Assembly: GCA_905250075.1 (NCBI GenBank)
Contig: CAJNOP010000055.1
Location: 356,820 to 420,819 of the forward strand
DNA from: Rotaria sp. Silwood1
Taxonomy: Eukaryota > Rotifera > Eurotatoria > Philodinida > Philodinidae
Length of the DNA stretch: 64,000 nt
Direction of reading: 5' to 3'
Numbering within the stretch: the first letter of the stretch is position 1; every line of letters starts with the position of its first letter. The notes beneath the pieces are model-generated. The model was not told where the DNA came from, searched no databases, and saw only the letters and a program-made list of their open reading frames with translations. Of the stretch, positions 1 to 11,700 are shown piece by piece. Both the position numbers and the translations under genes were made by a program.

Positions 1-3000
1 TCCGTTTGCAAGAAAATATATTTATTTAGGCATGCTGTTCAACAATCTCAACAATCATCAGTATGGTTAAAAATTGCAACAACATTAAATGAATATTCAT
101 CTGAAATATTCAACAATGAAATATCAGGGAACATAATTCTATCCAATACAAATCTATCAATTGAAAATATATCTTCTGATTGTATAACTCAATTAATTCA
201 ATCATATAAAAATGATAATGAGTTAATAAAAATAGGCTATGTAAAATTATTAACAATGTTTGAACGTTTAATTTTGGTAAATAATTATGATGATGCTTAT
301 CGGCTATTATCTAAAGTAATTATTCCAAATCTATCTATAATCGATCTTGAAGTTTTATTATCTACAACAATTCGACTTTGTTCAATAGTTGAAAATCGAG
401 ATTTATTTTGTTCAAAAATTCTCCAAACTCTTATTTCGCCATTAGAAAATTTACAAATCAAGAAAAATTTAGCCGTAATCGTTTTTAATTTAGTTTTAGC
501 CATGTTGAAGTTATGTGTTTGTGATGCACCGGAGTTGTCATATAGTTTATTAAGACGAAAAGATTTTTATCCATGGCAAGAATTAACAGATGGTCTAGCT
601 GATTTAGTAAAGACTTGTATTTCGTATGATGTCATTATTGAAAACGATTATTTTAGTAAATTACATAGATTAGAAAATATTATTGATTTAATATATGGAA
701 AAACACAAGTTTATCCAATGCTTTCTAAAGTCATTCATCCAATTAGTGTTGAAGCTGTTCTTCGATGGTCAAATACTCAATTTAATGGAAGTCATCATGT
801 TTATCAAATGGGAAATTCTGTATTGAATTTAATTGACTTACAACAAATAAATGAAGATATATGTATGAAATTTATTGATGCTATACAAACTCGAGTTAGT
901 TGTGATAACGAAGAAATCAATAATAAGAATCGCTTCTTTTTTAATGTAAGTTTAATTTAAACAAAAAAAAATTCTTTTTTTTATGGGAGACGATTTAACA
1001 GGAGCGTTTAAGTATATGAAGTAAATACTTGAGACGTCTACAAGAAATAGAATTGATCTCGTTTTGATTTTATGCTTTTTGAGCTACTATGACTTTCATA
1101 TTTTTCATTTTTTAGTCCCTTGTGTTTTTTTTTGGATTTGGGTTGAATGTGTGTGGATGAGCGTATTTCCTTTATTCACACTAACGTTCTAATATAATAG
1201 TAAAACGAAATAAATTTCATTTATCGTGGATCTACGCAGAATGAACAGGCATTGTTGATATACAACCAAAGATCGTGCATCAATAACATCTCGTTCTAAT
1301 ATATGAATTATTTTCTTATTGTATTTCTGGAGGATTTAGTGAAAGGAAGATAATGAAATATGTTCAAAAATAATAGATAAAATGATAACAATCTCCTTGT
1401 GATTAGCAATAGCAGCTGTATAGTGTTTCACATTTTAATCTCGCAAGGATCGTGGCAACAACTTTTTTTCCTTTTATTTTATTAGTTTCTTTTTCGTTTA
1501 GAACATGGGGAACCATCTTGGTAATTTTATCATGCAACTTAAAAGACTTTCACATAATGTGCATTCAAAATTAGCTGCTCTCTTTCTATCTCTACTTGAT
1601 TATTCGTTCTATGATGAAGATCACAATATGACATTTCACCATGTTATTTTAGTGAGTGTATTATACAAAACAGCTTCGAGTATTTTCAATGAAAATGATG
1701 CTCATCTTTATGAACCATTTCTTGATCGAATGTATATTGATGCTAAAGATGGTAATAAAACAATGCTTCTTCAAATGTGGCTCCATTTTTGGGTTATGGC
1801 TGGTGTGCAAGTGCAAACTGTAGCTATTAATCATATTGAACAATTTCTTGATTGTACATTCAATCGCAAAGATATGACTCTAAGCAGCTTATTATTAGTA
1901 AGGAATTTTGCATTATAAATTCGATGATTTAATTATTATTGAGCTGTTTTTTATAATATTATCTGTTGCAGAATTCAAAGGTCAAATATGTAAATGTAAA
2001 TTTTATTCAAAATTTTCCACCTTCTCATCTCTCTCTTCATAGATAGGAGCGCAGTAAAAACACTTGCCATTTTCTTTGACTTGGTAGAATGTTTAAATTA
2101 TATTGAATTAAACTAAAAAATCTTTACATTAAAGTATTTCTCAGTCTAATTGAAGTATGTAAATTCTACAATGTTTTATTTATAAGGCTACATTAACAAG
2201 ATTTTTGATAGATAAATACCTGAAACTTGATGATAGAAACAATTTACTGAAGTAACACCAAAGAAAAATACTGTAATTTCCCTTAATTAAACTTCACTTC
2301 GACTTATTTGCTTTCGACATTTTTATTGAAGAATACAAATTATCTTGTGCGTACAACATCAAGTCGACAAGACCTTAAAAAGATGTTCACAGGCTAATAC
2401 TTGTAAAATATTGATGCCAAAAACAAAACAACATCGAGGCAGATCTAGAAAAAAAAAGCCACATATTTTCTTAATTTTTATTACACAAACGAAAAATTAA
2501 CTGAATTCTTTTGTAAACATAAAGGGTTTTTGTTATTTATATCTGATAAAGTAGGAATAAATCAATGCACACTTTAAGAATAGTATTTTACATGAGGAGA
2601 CAAATGAAGTAATAAACCTATTCAATGAAATTGAGAAGTGCGATAATACATAGAGGCACTATATTGATGATTACAAATAACACACAGATGAATGTTTTTA
2701 GCCGGATTTTTTTTTCATCTAGTAACCTTTATGGTCAAAAAATCTGGTAATCAAACAGGAATTTTTAGCAAATAAATGCTCGAAAACTAGGACTGTTACT
2801 TAGAAAAGAAATTTTTTATTAAAAAAAAACTAGTTATTTCAATTTTAAAAAATTGTATTTTGCTCAGAAAACAAGTTTTTCTGTGCTAAAATTAAAAGCC
2901 GCTAGATTTCAGAAAAAGGATCGTAGAAAATCTATTTTTCTATTGCGTCTTGTGGTAAGGTGGATAGTATAAAAGACTCACAAATAAACAGTCGAAAACA

Positions 3001-5713
3001 AGTAGAATGAGTTCTACATTGAACATTTCTGTTCTCCTTTATGAATAAATCTTGAAGAGAATAAACTAATAGGAATACTTATAAGAGTACACAAAAAGTG
3101 TAAATATATACATAAAAAATGCTCGAATCCTGTCGCAAGTAATTTAAGTATTCATACTAGCAAGACATATCCGCTGACTGAGTAAATTCACTACGATAAA
3201 ACTCTTTTTATTAACGTTGCTTAAATAATTGAGTATTCAAATAGAATGAAACATTGATGTATGTTATTGATTTTTATCTATTTTGGACGGTTCCGTTCAA
3301 GACGAAAAAGTTGAAAGATATACGATAAAAAAAATATAATTCATCATTTAATCTAACTCCGATTTCCCGGCCTCAGTTCTTCTCGATTCTAGTCATGTTA
3401 GGGCCGATTTTTCTCACTGCTAAAAGTAGCCAAATCTAGGCTTATGTATCTGTTGACGACTTTGGCACATGTTTCGAGCTTGATTATGACACAATCGCGA
3501 ACAAAAAGTCCTGTGGTCATCTCTAATAACTACGAATTATATGTTGTTCTTTGAACTTTCCACAACAATATTCTAGACACTATGTGTTCAACATACTGAA
3601 CTATTGTATTCACATTTCGACGATCTTCTTAACATACTATTAATTGATGATGGACAATATTTATCTCATTTATGTGGTTTATTTTCGCTAATCGTCAGAA
3701 AATATCCTGAAATAGTTTCATTGAAACATATTGATCGTATATTTTCATCGATAGATACAATTCCATTCAATAATGAACTTTGTATAGTTATTCAAACACT
3801 TAGTTGTGTAGCTAACTGTCATCCTTATTTATTTGATGCACATCGTGAAAAATTCATTTGTTTAATTATTGAAAAACAAAATTTATTAATATTTGAATGT
3901 TTTCGAAATTATATTATTTCATCCATAATTATCAATAATGAAAATAAAGCAAATGAATACCTTAATATGCTTATTGATATTTTGAAAAATAATAAATGTT
4001 CAAATGAAATTCAACAAGAGATTTTCTTTACTTGTTTACTTATCGGCTTGAGACATAAACAATTATTAATTAATCGACGTCATGATTTTACAGTATTAGG
4101 TTCGAATTTAATAGTCAATTATATTGATAATGCTACAATTAGTGAATTAGATCAGGTAACAATTCAACGAGCTCGACTAGAAATTGAAAAAGTCGAAATG
4201 TGTATTAATAAAACAAAGATGAATACAAAAATAGAACAAACAAATGTAAGTTTTGACGACGTTTATTTTTCATAATAATTTCTTTTTTTCATAGATGAAT
4301 ACTATTCCTTCTTGGAGCTATCAAGTGTCTAAATTACTTAATCATCAAAGTAATAATGATTGGCGTTTACTTGGTAAGCAACTTGGATTTTCATGTAGTG
4401 AAATAAAACATTGGACAATGCAAACAAATCCTTGTATGGCCTTACTAAACGAATGGTTTATGACACATACAACAGAAGAAGCTATTTATAGTCTTATTAA
4501 AGTACTTAATGATATTGGTCGACATGATGTTGAACAAATTATTCGACAAGAAGTATTAAAAACAGGACAAACTATTCTAAATGATTTTTCAGTTAATATC
4601 AAACGTCTGCCACCAGTTTTTCTTTCATTTCATTCTAGTGAACAAATACGCATCATTAAATTGAAAGATCATTTAGAACAAGCTGGATACGCTTGTCAAA
4701 TATATGATGATCAAACTCAAATTAATATTCTAGATATTCATATTCGTGGAGCTAAAGTGATCGTATGTTGTATTAGCATACTTTATAATCAATCAGAAAA
4801 CTGTTCAAAAGTATTTGATTTGATATTAAACATGAAAAAACCCTTTATTCTTTTATATATGGACGAGCAAACATGGCCATTAGAAAGCAAACTTAAATCT
4901 ATTCTTGATGATCATCTGTATATTGAATTTTATAATCATAAAAAGACGAATGATTGGCCTGAAAATAAATTTATTGAACTACTCGGTCAAATTCGTTATC
5001 ATGTTGCACCTAATCCTGATATGATTTGTGAACAATATTATCATTGGTTTGTACCTCGTCTTAATAATCTTATCTTTTTGAAATCATCAAATGAACAGGA
5101 AGAAAATATTGCCATCTCATTTAATGATATTCCACTAGTAATTTCACATCCACAAATAATTATTTCCTATCAATGGGATTGTCAAAAAGATATTCTTAAT
5201 CTTTATAAGCAATTAACACAATTAGGATACCGAATTTGGCTCGATATATTTCAAATGGGAGGTGGTGATTCGTTGTTAGATAAGTATAATATTGTGATTC
5301 AACAATCATCATGTTTACTTGTTTGTATTACACCAAAATATATGAAATCGATTAATTCTCAACATGAAATATTATTAGCTAATACTTTTCATAAACCTAT
5401 CATACCTTTACTACTCGAAGAAACGAATACATGGCCACCTCCCAATCTTAAATTATCAATGTTTTCTGAAAAACCATATATTGACTTTCAACATTCAAAC
5501 AGATATAACAGATGGACAGGAAAACAGTTTGTACTGTTACTTGCTCAACTTAAACAAATTATACCAAATGTGCAGACGGATAAACCGCGACATTTACTCG
5601 AAATGCAAAGGCCTATATCGGCTTCTCGACATAGTCATAATATTGATCAACGACCAAAACGAATATCAAGTGCACCAATTTTTCCAAAAAGTCAAGCATG
5701 TTCTCTCATGTAA
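1..5713 (+). CDS. Death domain-TIR-TIR protein with helical N-terminal region (5' partial)
   Basis: Four exons join in phase 0: <1-945, 1502-1897, 3577-4245 and 4295-5713 (TAA). The frame is open from base 1, so the gene starts upstream. About 1142 residues are visible. The first three exons (about 670 residues) are leucine/isoleucine-rich and look like a helical HEAT/ARM-type scaffold; I cannot name the family. The last exon opens with a Death domain (its residues 21-85, core DWRLLGKQLGFS). A TIR-like domain (107-225, start PPVFLSFHSS) and a second TIR domain (286-415, IIISYQWD, then LGYRIWLD) follow. In TIR2 the motif SQHEI puts Glu358 of this exon where SARM1-type TIRs have their catalytic Glu. 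TIR1 has SKVFD there and lacks it. Death plus TIR points to a cytosolic innate-immune or cell-death role, by family inference. The introns are 556, 1679 and 49 bp. Confidence 0.8.
946..1501 (+). other. Intron 1 of the Death-TIR-TIR gene, contains a dispersed repeat
   Basis: The donor is GTAAGTTT at 946 and the acceptor TTTCGTTTAG ends at 1501, so the intron joins two phase-0 exons. Bases about 1240-1470 resemble bases about 6860-7105, which lie in another intron of this window. No coding exon is seen here. Confidence 0.7.
1240..1470 (+). repeat. Dispersed repeat, copy A
   Basis: A diverged copy of the sequence at 6860-7105. Shared blocks in the same order include ATCTCGTTCTAATAT/GTCTCGTTATAGTG, TATTGTATTTCTGGAGGATT/TATTGCGTTTCTGGATGATT, GTGATTAGCAAT/GTGATTAGCATC and the GTGTTTCA block. 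Both copies sit on the same strand and lie just upstream of a predicted 3' splice site. The family is not recognised and no terminal repeats were found. Confidence 0.55.
1898..3576 (+). other. Intron 2 of the Death-TIR-TIR gene
   Basis: This intron is 1679 bp, very long compared with the 49-bp third intron. The donor is GTAAGGAA and the acceptor TATTCTAG. All frames are dense in stops and no further exon is supported. Its last 60-70 bases weakly resemble the 3' end of the dispersed repeat at 1240-1470 (AATAACTA and CACAAC blocks). Confidence 0.55.
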
Positions 5714-6155
5714 TGATTCATTGGGTGGAAAAAATAAAATAAAAAATATAAGTTATGTAGCTCTAATAAAACTCAATAGTTAGAATTAGAAGTCTGGTGA
5801 TCGTGTACAAAGTGAAGACGTTCGTGAAAGTTTGTTATCTGAATTTGAACACATCTCAATGTCTGTTTTAGCTTACACTTGATTTGTAATTAGGCTAGCC
5901 AGATTCATTAATAATTTATAGGTATCGTCTTTCGATTCATACTTGTCAGTAATTTTACGCAAGGCTGTTTTTGCAAATTTGCTTTTTTTCAGATTGTTTG
6001 ACTACTTAAGTGTACATTTGCTTTCATTCAAATGAAAATCAGAGAAAAAAAGAAACGCATGATCAATCAAGTGTCATGCATTGATTGACATTTATGTAGG
6101 CATTTTTCACGCTTGTCTTTTATATTTTGACGACAGTCTTATTAAAAAAAGTCAA
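5714..6155. other. Intergenic, no gene seen
   Basis: This is the 3' flank of the Death-TIR-TIR gene and the 5' flank of the ABCB relic. It is AT-rich with stops in all frames. Apart from the two AATAAA sites no feature is supported. Confidence 0.5.
5733..5738 (+). promoter_or_regulatory. Candidate polyadenylation signal AATAAA
   Basis: AATAAA lies about 20 bases after the stop codon of the Death-TIR-TIR gene, and a second AATAAA is at 5765-5770. The position suits 3'-end formation, but AATAAA is common by chance in DNA this AT-rich. Confidence 0.4.
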
Positions 6156-7432
6156 ATGAGTGATAGGCAACCTCTGTTAGATGTGTTCAAGAAATTATCT
6201 ATTGATGATAATGATGATGGTAATGGACACAACGAACAACTTTTGACCAATACGTAAATTCCATTAAATAACAAACTTCAAGAAAAATGTAATGAGTTTA
6301 TCATTGTTTGTAGTTTTACTGGTTGGAGCCGATGGTTTAGTAGAAAAGAGAACGATAATAAACATATGAAATTAGATAATGACACTGAACATTGTGGCAA
6401 AAATGAAGCAGTTAATGTTTTCCATTTAGTAAGTGTATTCAGATTAAATATCAATTGATTGATGTATTCGATTTTATTGTCGTTTTGGCTTGCAAATGAT
6501 ATCGATTTTGCTCTGATGTTCATTGCTATGTGTTTGATAGTACTGCAAACGGTTTGCGTTTTAGCTATATTATTTCTCTTTGGTCGACTCACAGGACTAT
6601 TTGCTATTGAGTCATTGGGTGACAAATGTGATCAACAAACGCAAAATTTAATAGCTTTAATTAGAAAAAAGACCACATACTTTTCAAACATCGATAGCAA
6701 TATATTCAACGGTGATTCATCGCATAAGTAATTCACTAAGATTTATCATGTATTCATATGTATTTTTTTAAATTTTTCTTTGATACTTTTGTGAAACACA
6801 ATATAAACGAAGTATTGAAGTATGCAGAGGTGAAATTTGCACTCTTTCCTACAGACCATAACAGACTGCGAGCGACACTATTCAGAGATCAGCAGACACT
6901 ACCCAAAAGCCACCACAAATTGCATCTCAACAACGTCTCGTTATAGTGTTTGAACTATTTTCGTATTGCGTTTCTGGATGATTCAGTTAAAGAATAGTGA
7001 AGAGGTGTGGCCCACAATAGATAGAATAATGCAATTTCCCGTGATTAGCATCAATAACTATGTCGTGTTTCATTGTTGACCCCACAACGATTGTGATAAC
7101 AGCTTTTTCATCTTAGATTGAACCATTATGGTGATGTAATTTTATCGTCAACCTTGACTACATCAATACCTTCATTTCGAGAAAAAGTTATGACCAAAGT
7201 TTACTGGTTATTTAGTAAGTGAGAACAACTTGATACTTTGATAATAACAAACATTGAAAATTACATTTTTGTCTTTGTCAATATAGTTGCTGATACTATC
7301 GAATATCTGGCCGACTCGATTAATAATTTAATTTGGACTATTAGTATGAGACGACAAATATTTCGTATGAATATGTTCTTCTTTCGATCACTTGTTCAAC
7401 GCGTATGTCCAATATTAGAGGCACTTGTCTAA
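6156..7432 (+). pseudogene. Truncated ABCB (P-glycoprotein-like) transporter relic
   Basis: Pieces join in phase: 6156-6253, 6314-6727, 7117-7214 and 7287-7432 (TAA). The N-terminus is MSDRQPLLDVF, then an acidic/basic leader. A hydrophobic segment follows, ending FLFGRLTGLFAIESLG, which resembles the end of TM1 and the FGEMTDIF region of ABCB proteins. Later, SMRRQIFRMNMFFFRSLVQR matches the pattern after TM2 in P-glycoproteins (GRQxxxIRxxFFxxIxRQ). The frame is broken by TGA at 6456-6458. The product stops after the TM2 region, with no further TM helices, Walker motifs or ABC signature. Splice sites look intact (GTAAGTGAG at 7215). An intact gene would be an ATP-driven exporter of about 1300 residues, so I call this a decayed fragment. 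The strong donor GTAAGTG at 6429 may be a real exon end, which would leave the middle model uncertain. Confidence 0.6.
6860..7105 (+). repeat. Dispersed repeat, copy B
   Basis: The partner of the repeat at 1240-1470, about 5.6 kb away in the same orientation. It fills much of the predicted intron 6728-7116 of the ABCB relic and ends a few bases before its acceptor TTCATCTTAG. Similarity is patchy, so the copies are old. Confidence 0.55.
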
Positions 7433-10400
7433 AAAAATCTCACGTACGATATATTTACATTGCTCAATTTACTGTATCATTTTTATTTTTGAAAATAAAC
7501 TAACTTTTCATCGAGTTACAGTGTATTACATGGATTGTGTTTAGTTTATTAGTCATATCTGAAAATAATTCAGATAATGATGATCTCAATAACTATTTAC
7601 TGAAAGTTTCATTAATATATCCAAAAACCAATAAGCATAAAAATACTAGCTTGATATTCTTACTTGTAGTGATGATCGCCTAAAATCAACGATTTTATCG
7701 TGATTAATTAGTCCGATCAATTGTGAAATAATCTTGTGATGCAATCATACAAGACGATTTCTTATAATTACTCCTCGACTTGTATTGTAACTCGAAATTT
7801 TGTAATTACTGTTTATGATTCATAATATAGCCTCTATGCTAACGTTCCACAATCGACCTATTAACTGACGACTATCATCAGTTTGATATACATATAATCT
7901 TACGTACATGACAATGACGATCATGAAATTTTCTAGTCGACATAGGAGAAATTGAATATAATATTGCATTATTCTTGTCCAGGATAATGCTTACTCATCA
8001 CAATACTATACTAATAAACCGTTATCGAAAAATGTGCTAAGTGAAAATTTAGATAAAATTTGAAATATAAGTACAACATACTGTATTGTAGATTTTTCGT
8101 TAACGATCTCTGACTGGACGTCGTATCGTTTCTTGAATACTTTGATTTTTAGTGATTCACAGTGATCGAAAAGGTCATTTCTTTTTTTCACTCCTCATGA
8201 CAAGAAAAGTATTCTTTACGTGTAACATCATGCTGAACAACTCTGCAGCGCTTGAGGAATAAAATGAGGTAATTCAAATGTACAACAGGCAATGATGTAT
8301 ATGTTCCTTTGTTTTTTTAATGGCTTCAATGAATACTCTAAAGCAGACAGACCTATCTGTTTTTACACTAGTTTGGTACAATAAAGGAACAATTCAATTA
8401 ACTTTTTTTGTTTATGTGAAATTAAATTGTAGTTTTCGAAAAGTCACAAACTATTGCCCATTTTTAGGAAAAAACTTTGAATTTTAAGACATTTTGGCAC
8501 TTCTTCCGTTTTGTTTCATATCCATTTTATGAATTTTTTTCTCTAAAAAACCTTGGCATTCTGATCGAAAAAATGAACAAGAACCTGAAGTTTCTTTGAA
8601 AATCTTAATGAAAACTGGCATCGACAGATACGGTGAACACTTTATTCTTTTTTTTGTAGAAAATGAGCACAAAACCACCATATCAGTTTGCTTGGGCACC
8701 AGCACATATTTAGTATGAATCTTCAGGTTGTAACAAACTATATAATTCTAAAAATAGTTTTAAAGCGATTCGTTTTGGAACATGGTTATTTCCATCTCTT
8801 GGAATTGAAAGAAAAGATTGAATAGAATGCTTCGCTTAACTATTGAGCCAATCTTGTCATGAAATTATGGATAAATGGCCATTGATCTCATGTATCGAAA
8901 AACGTCGATAAGTAACGATTAATCGAGGATTTCTCTGCTGAAATCCTAATTAAGCTCCAAATTTTCCGATATCATCACAAATCATACAAACTGAGACGAT
9001 TTGCAGGCATACGCATGAAGTCCCTTGCTATAATTTTGCTTAGGTAAGAATATTAACTTGCTTATGATTTTCTTACAATTCTATCGTTACACTGACAAAA
9101 CTTTTGTGTATTGTCAGCTACATCTACGATACATAGTTTCTTGCCTCCTAATCATAATATATACGATACATGCCATAAGAAGCGGTAAATGTCATTTTAT
9201 TTTTGATTTCGTCGATTCAACCTCGATATCGTACTACTATACAGATTCATTTAATCGTTCACTAAGCTTTACAATATACCATCTTCTCTATTGACGAACT
9301 TTGACATATACTGGCCAGTTTCACCTAAACTTTGAATTCGATTAGTTTATAATTTTTTATGTCCGCTCTAATCTGATCCTTCGAGATCAATCATATCACA
9401 GCTCTGTTGATTAACACTTACTATCAGATCCTTTCGTTGCGCTAGATATCTAGACTTGCAATACTTAGACACCTTGGAAACTGTAGTAGAAATCTTAGAT
9501 TCATAGAATCCACCGAAAGATTCTAGAAAGTGTCAGAATCATCTAAGCACTGCTTTTACTCATGCACCTTTTTCCGTTGCCAGAACCTTTAGGGAGAGGA
9601 CAGACGCAAAAATCTTCATTTACAGTCTCATTCACAATATTTTCTTGGAAAATATGTGTGGGTTTCGCAAAACGAAATTGATCAAAAAATTGTTAGCAAA
9701 CGCAATTTCTATGGCTTTTGTGATAGTTCCAACTTTTTAAGAAAATTCGGCGGCAGTCATGCGTTCAGAATCTCATGCTCTTTAAAATGATATTGTTAAA
9801 AAATAGCTTACGTTACACAAAGCGTTCTAGCACCTAGAAACTATCATGTGCAGCTATTTTATAAACTTTATCATTATAGTTCATCTATGTGGTCTTGATA
9901 TAGAATACATTACATAGAAAACTCCATTGACCATTAAGATCATTATTTGGATCTAAGCTAGATGGTTAAGATTATTGCAACTAAATCAAAAATACTTCAT
10001 TTTTAAACTTATTTTTTTTCATCACTTTATATACTATTCTCTAAAGAACCATGTAACTTCGTTAGAGGAAATCATTGACTCAAAGGTGTAAACTGTTTGT
10101 AATGTTTATGATTATGCACATAATACAATTTGGAGAAAAAACAATTTTAGAAGAATTTCATATTAAGAAATAAAGAAATGCACGGCAAATTAGAATGAAC
10201 AATCACTAATTGTTTTCTTATGTTTGAATTATCCATCTTCGATTTTATATCCATTCAAATTAAATGTTTCAATCTTCATATTTAAGGTTTATATAGTTTT
10301 CATTTGATTAATTGATTCAAGTGATAAAGAAAATTTAATGCCATTAACTAATAGTCTCTCAATATTTGAGATCTAACTTAACAAAGTCATACATTCTTGT

Positions 10401-10574
10401 TTAAGAATAAACTAAAAAAGAAACATCTGGCCCTTTTTCCTGGTTTTAGACCAATAAATTTATTACGAAGATTGCATGCTAGTATATACAGAAAAAGCAA
10501 AAAAAATCGAATATCTTAGAAATTGAATACATATTTCCAACGATGAATGCGTGCTCTTTTTCATTCAAATCCTC
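7433..10574. other. Gene desert, no supported gene
   Basis: About 3.1 kb of AT-rich sequence. Open frames reach only about 60-80 codons. A possible relic frame on + at about 8565-8713 (DRKNEQEPEVSLK... in style) is preceded by a frame change and I do not recognise it. No tRNA, tandem repeat or element end was found. Confidence 0.5.
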
Positions 10575-11700
10575 CTAAATAGAAAGCAATAGATCTAATG
10601 AAGTTTTATTAAATATTCTCTTACGATCTTCAACAACAGTAAAAGTGAATGCAGCACCGTAAAAGCCTGTTGCCGCTTGTGGAAAAACATGTGTTGTAGT
10701 ATTTGTAACATTTTTTCCATGTATTGAGAAAACCGATCGTACAGAATAAATTTGATTTGTTTCACTAAAACTTTGCATACCAATAGCTAAATGATCGTGA
10801 AGAAACAGACGAAATTCACCAAACGGAATTTCGATTGTTTGCCATTCTGTATTGTTTCTTTCTGGAACAATAGGATAACGATATGCTAATTGATGAGTAA
10901 CAAGATACTTTGATATAGCAAAAATATAAAGTGGATCATCGCCTTCCCAACTAGTAAAAAGACGTAGACTAACACTAACTACGTATCCTTGTACGTAAGT
11001 TATATGTGGGACATTATAATAGATAGAATTACTAAGCGAAAGACCAGCAGATTCGTCGTATCCAAAAAATTCGGATATAAGGACCGGTGTATCTAAATTC
11101 AATATGTATTAAAATAGAGAAGACAAAAAGACCAAGAACTTACAGGTAACATTACCATTGGGTTTAGTCGTAGTTGGTATAAGTATACCAAAATTAAATG
11201 AAGTTGTAGTTGTTTGATCTTCTAATAAAGTTGTATTTTTATCAATAAAATTTATTTCTGTTGTTGTTATATTCACAGTGGTACCTAAACAAACATAATT
11301 TCATATTCTTAATAAATAAAATTTTTATTACTGATGTTATTCGCAGCTGTATTTGTTATTAATTTATCACTCGACTTAGATGCTAGAAGTGAATAACATT
11401 ATTATTTCAATAAATAAATTCTCGAAATATATTTACATAGAAGCCGAGTAGTAACCATAGCTATAATAATGGTAACTAATAGAAAAGCAATACCAGCTAA
11501 AACAAATCCTATGACTTTCCATTTACGTTTGTTACCAATTCTAGTTGAAACGAAAACTTTTTTTTAACCAATTTCAAAATGAATTAAAATTACCTAACTA
11601 CAACAAGTTCTCCCGTATGTTGACCGATCTAAAATGATGAATAAATTGATTATAAAAAAAAGAGTGGAGACTGTACCGATACCATTGATAGACGAGCCAT
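10575..11700 (-). CDS. Type II single-pass membrane protein with unrecognised ectodomain
   Basis: Six exons join in phase: 11677-11700, 11594-11628, 11437-11540, 11332-11382, 11144-11284 and 10575-11092. They give 290 residues. All introns are short (about 47-55 bp) with GT...AG ends. A short basic cytosolic head (IGNKRKWKV, about residues 17-25) precedes one membrane helix (GFVLAGIAFLLVTIIIAMV). A Ser/Thr/Asn-rich stalk follows, with NIT and NTT glycosylation sites. The terminal domain is about 170 residues (from YTPVLISEFFGYDES), rich in beta-type alternation and aromatic residues, with NNT, NVT and NTT sequons. This predicts an extracellular jelly-roll or lectin-like fold, but no family is recognised. 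The positive-inside rule supports the type II topology. The start was chosen as the only ATG giving an open path through all six exons. Confidence 0.75.

Noticed and set aside
8484-8713. 73-codon frame on - and a DRKNEQEPEVSLK-like frame on +
   Set aside because: Neither is recognised; the + frame needs a frameshift to extend. Could be an old relic but not supportable.
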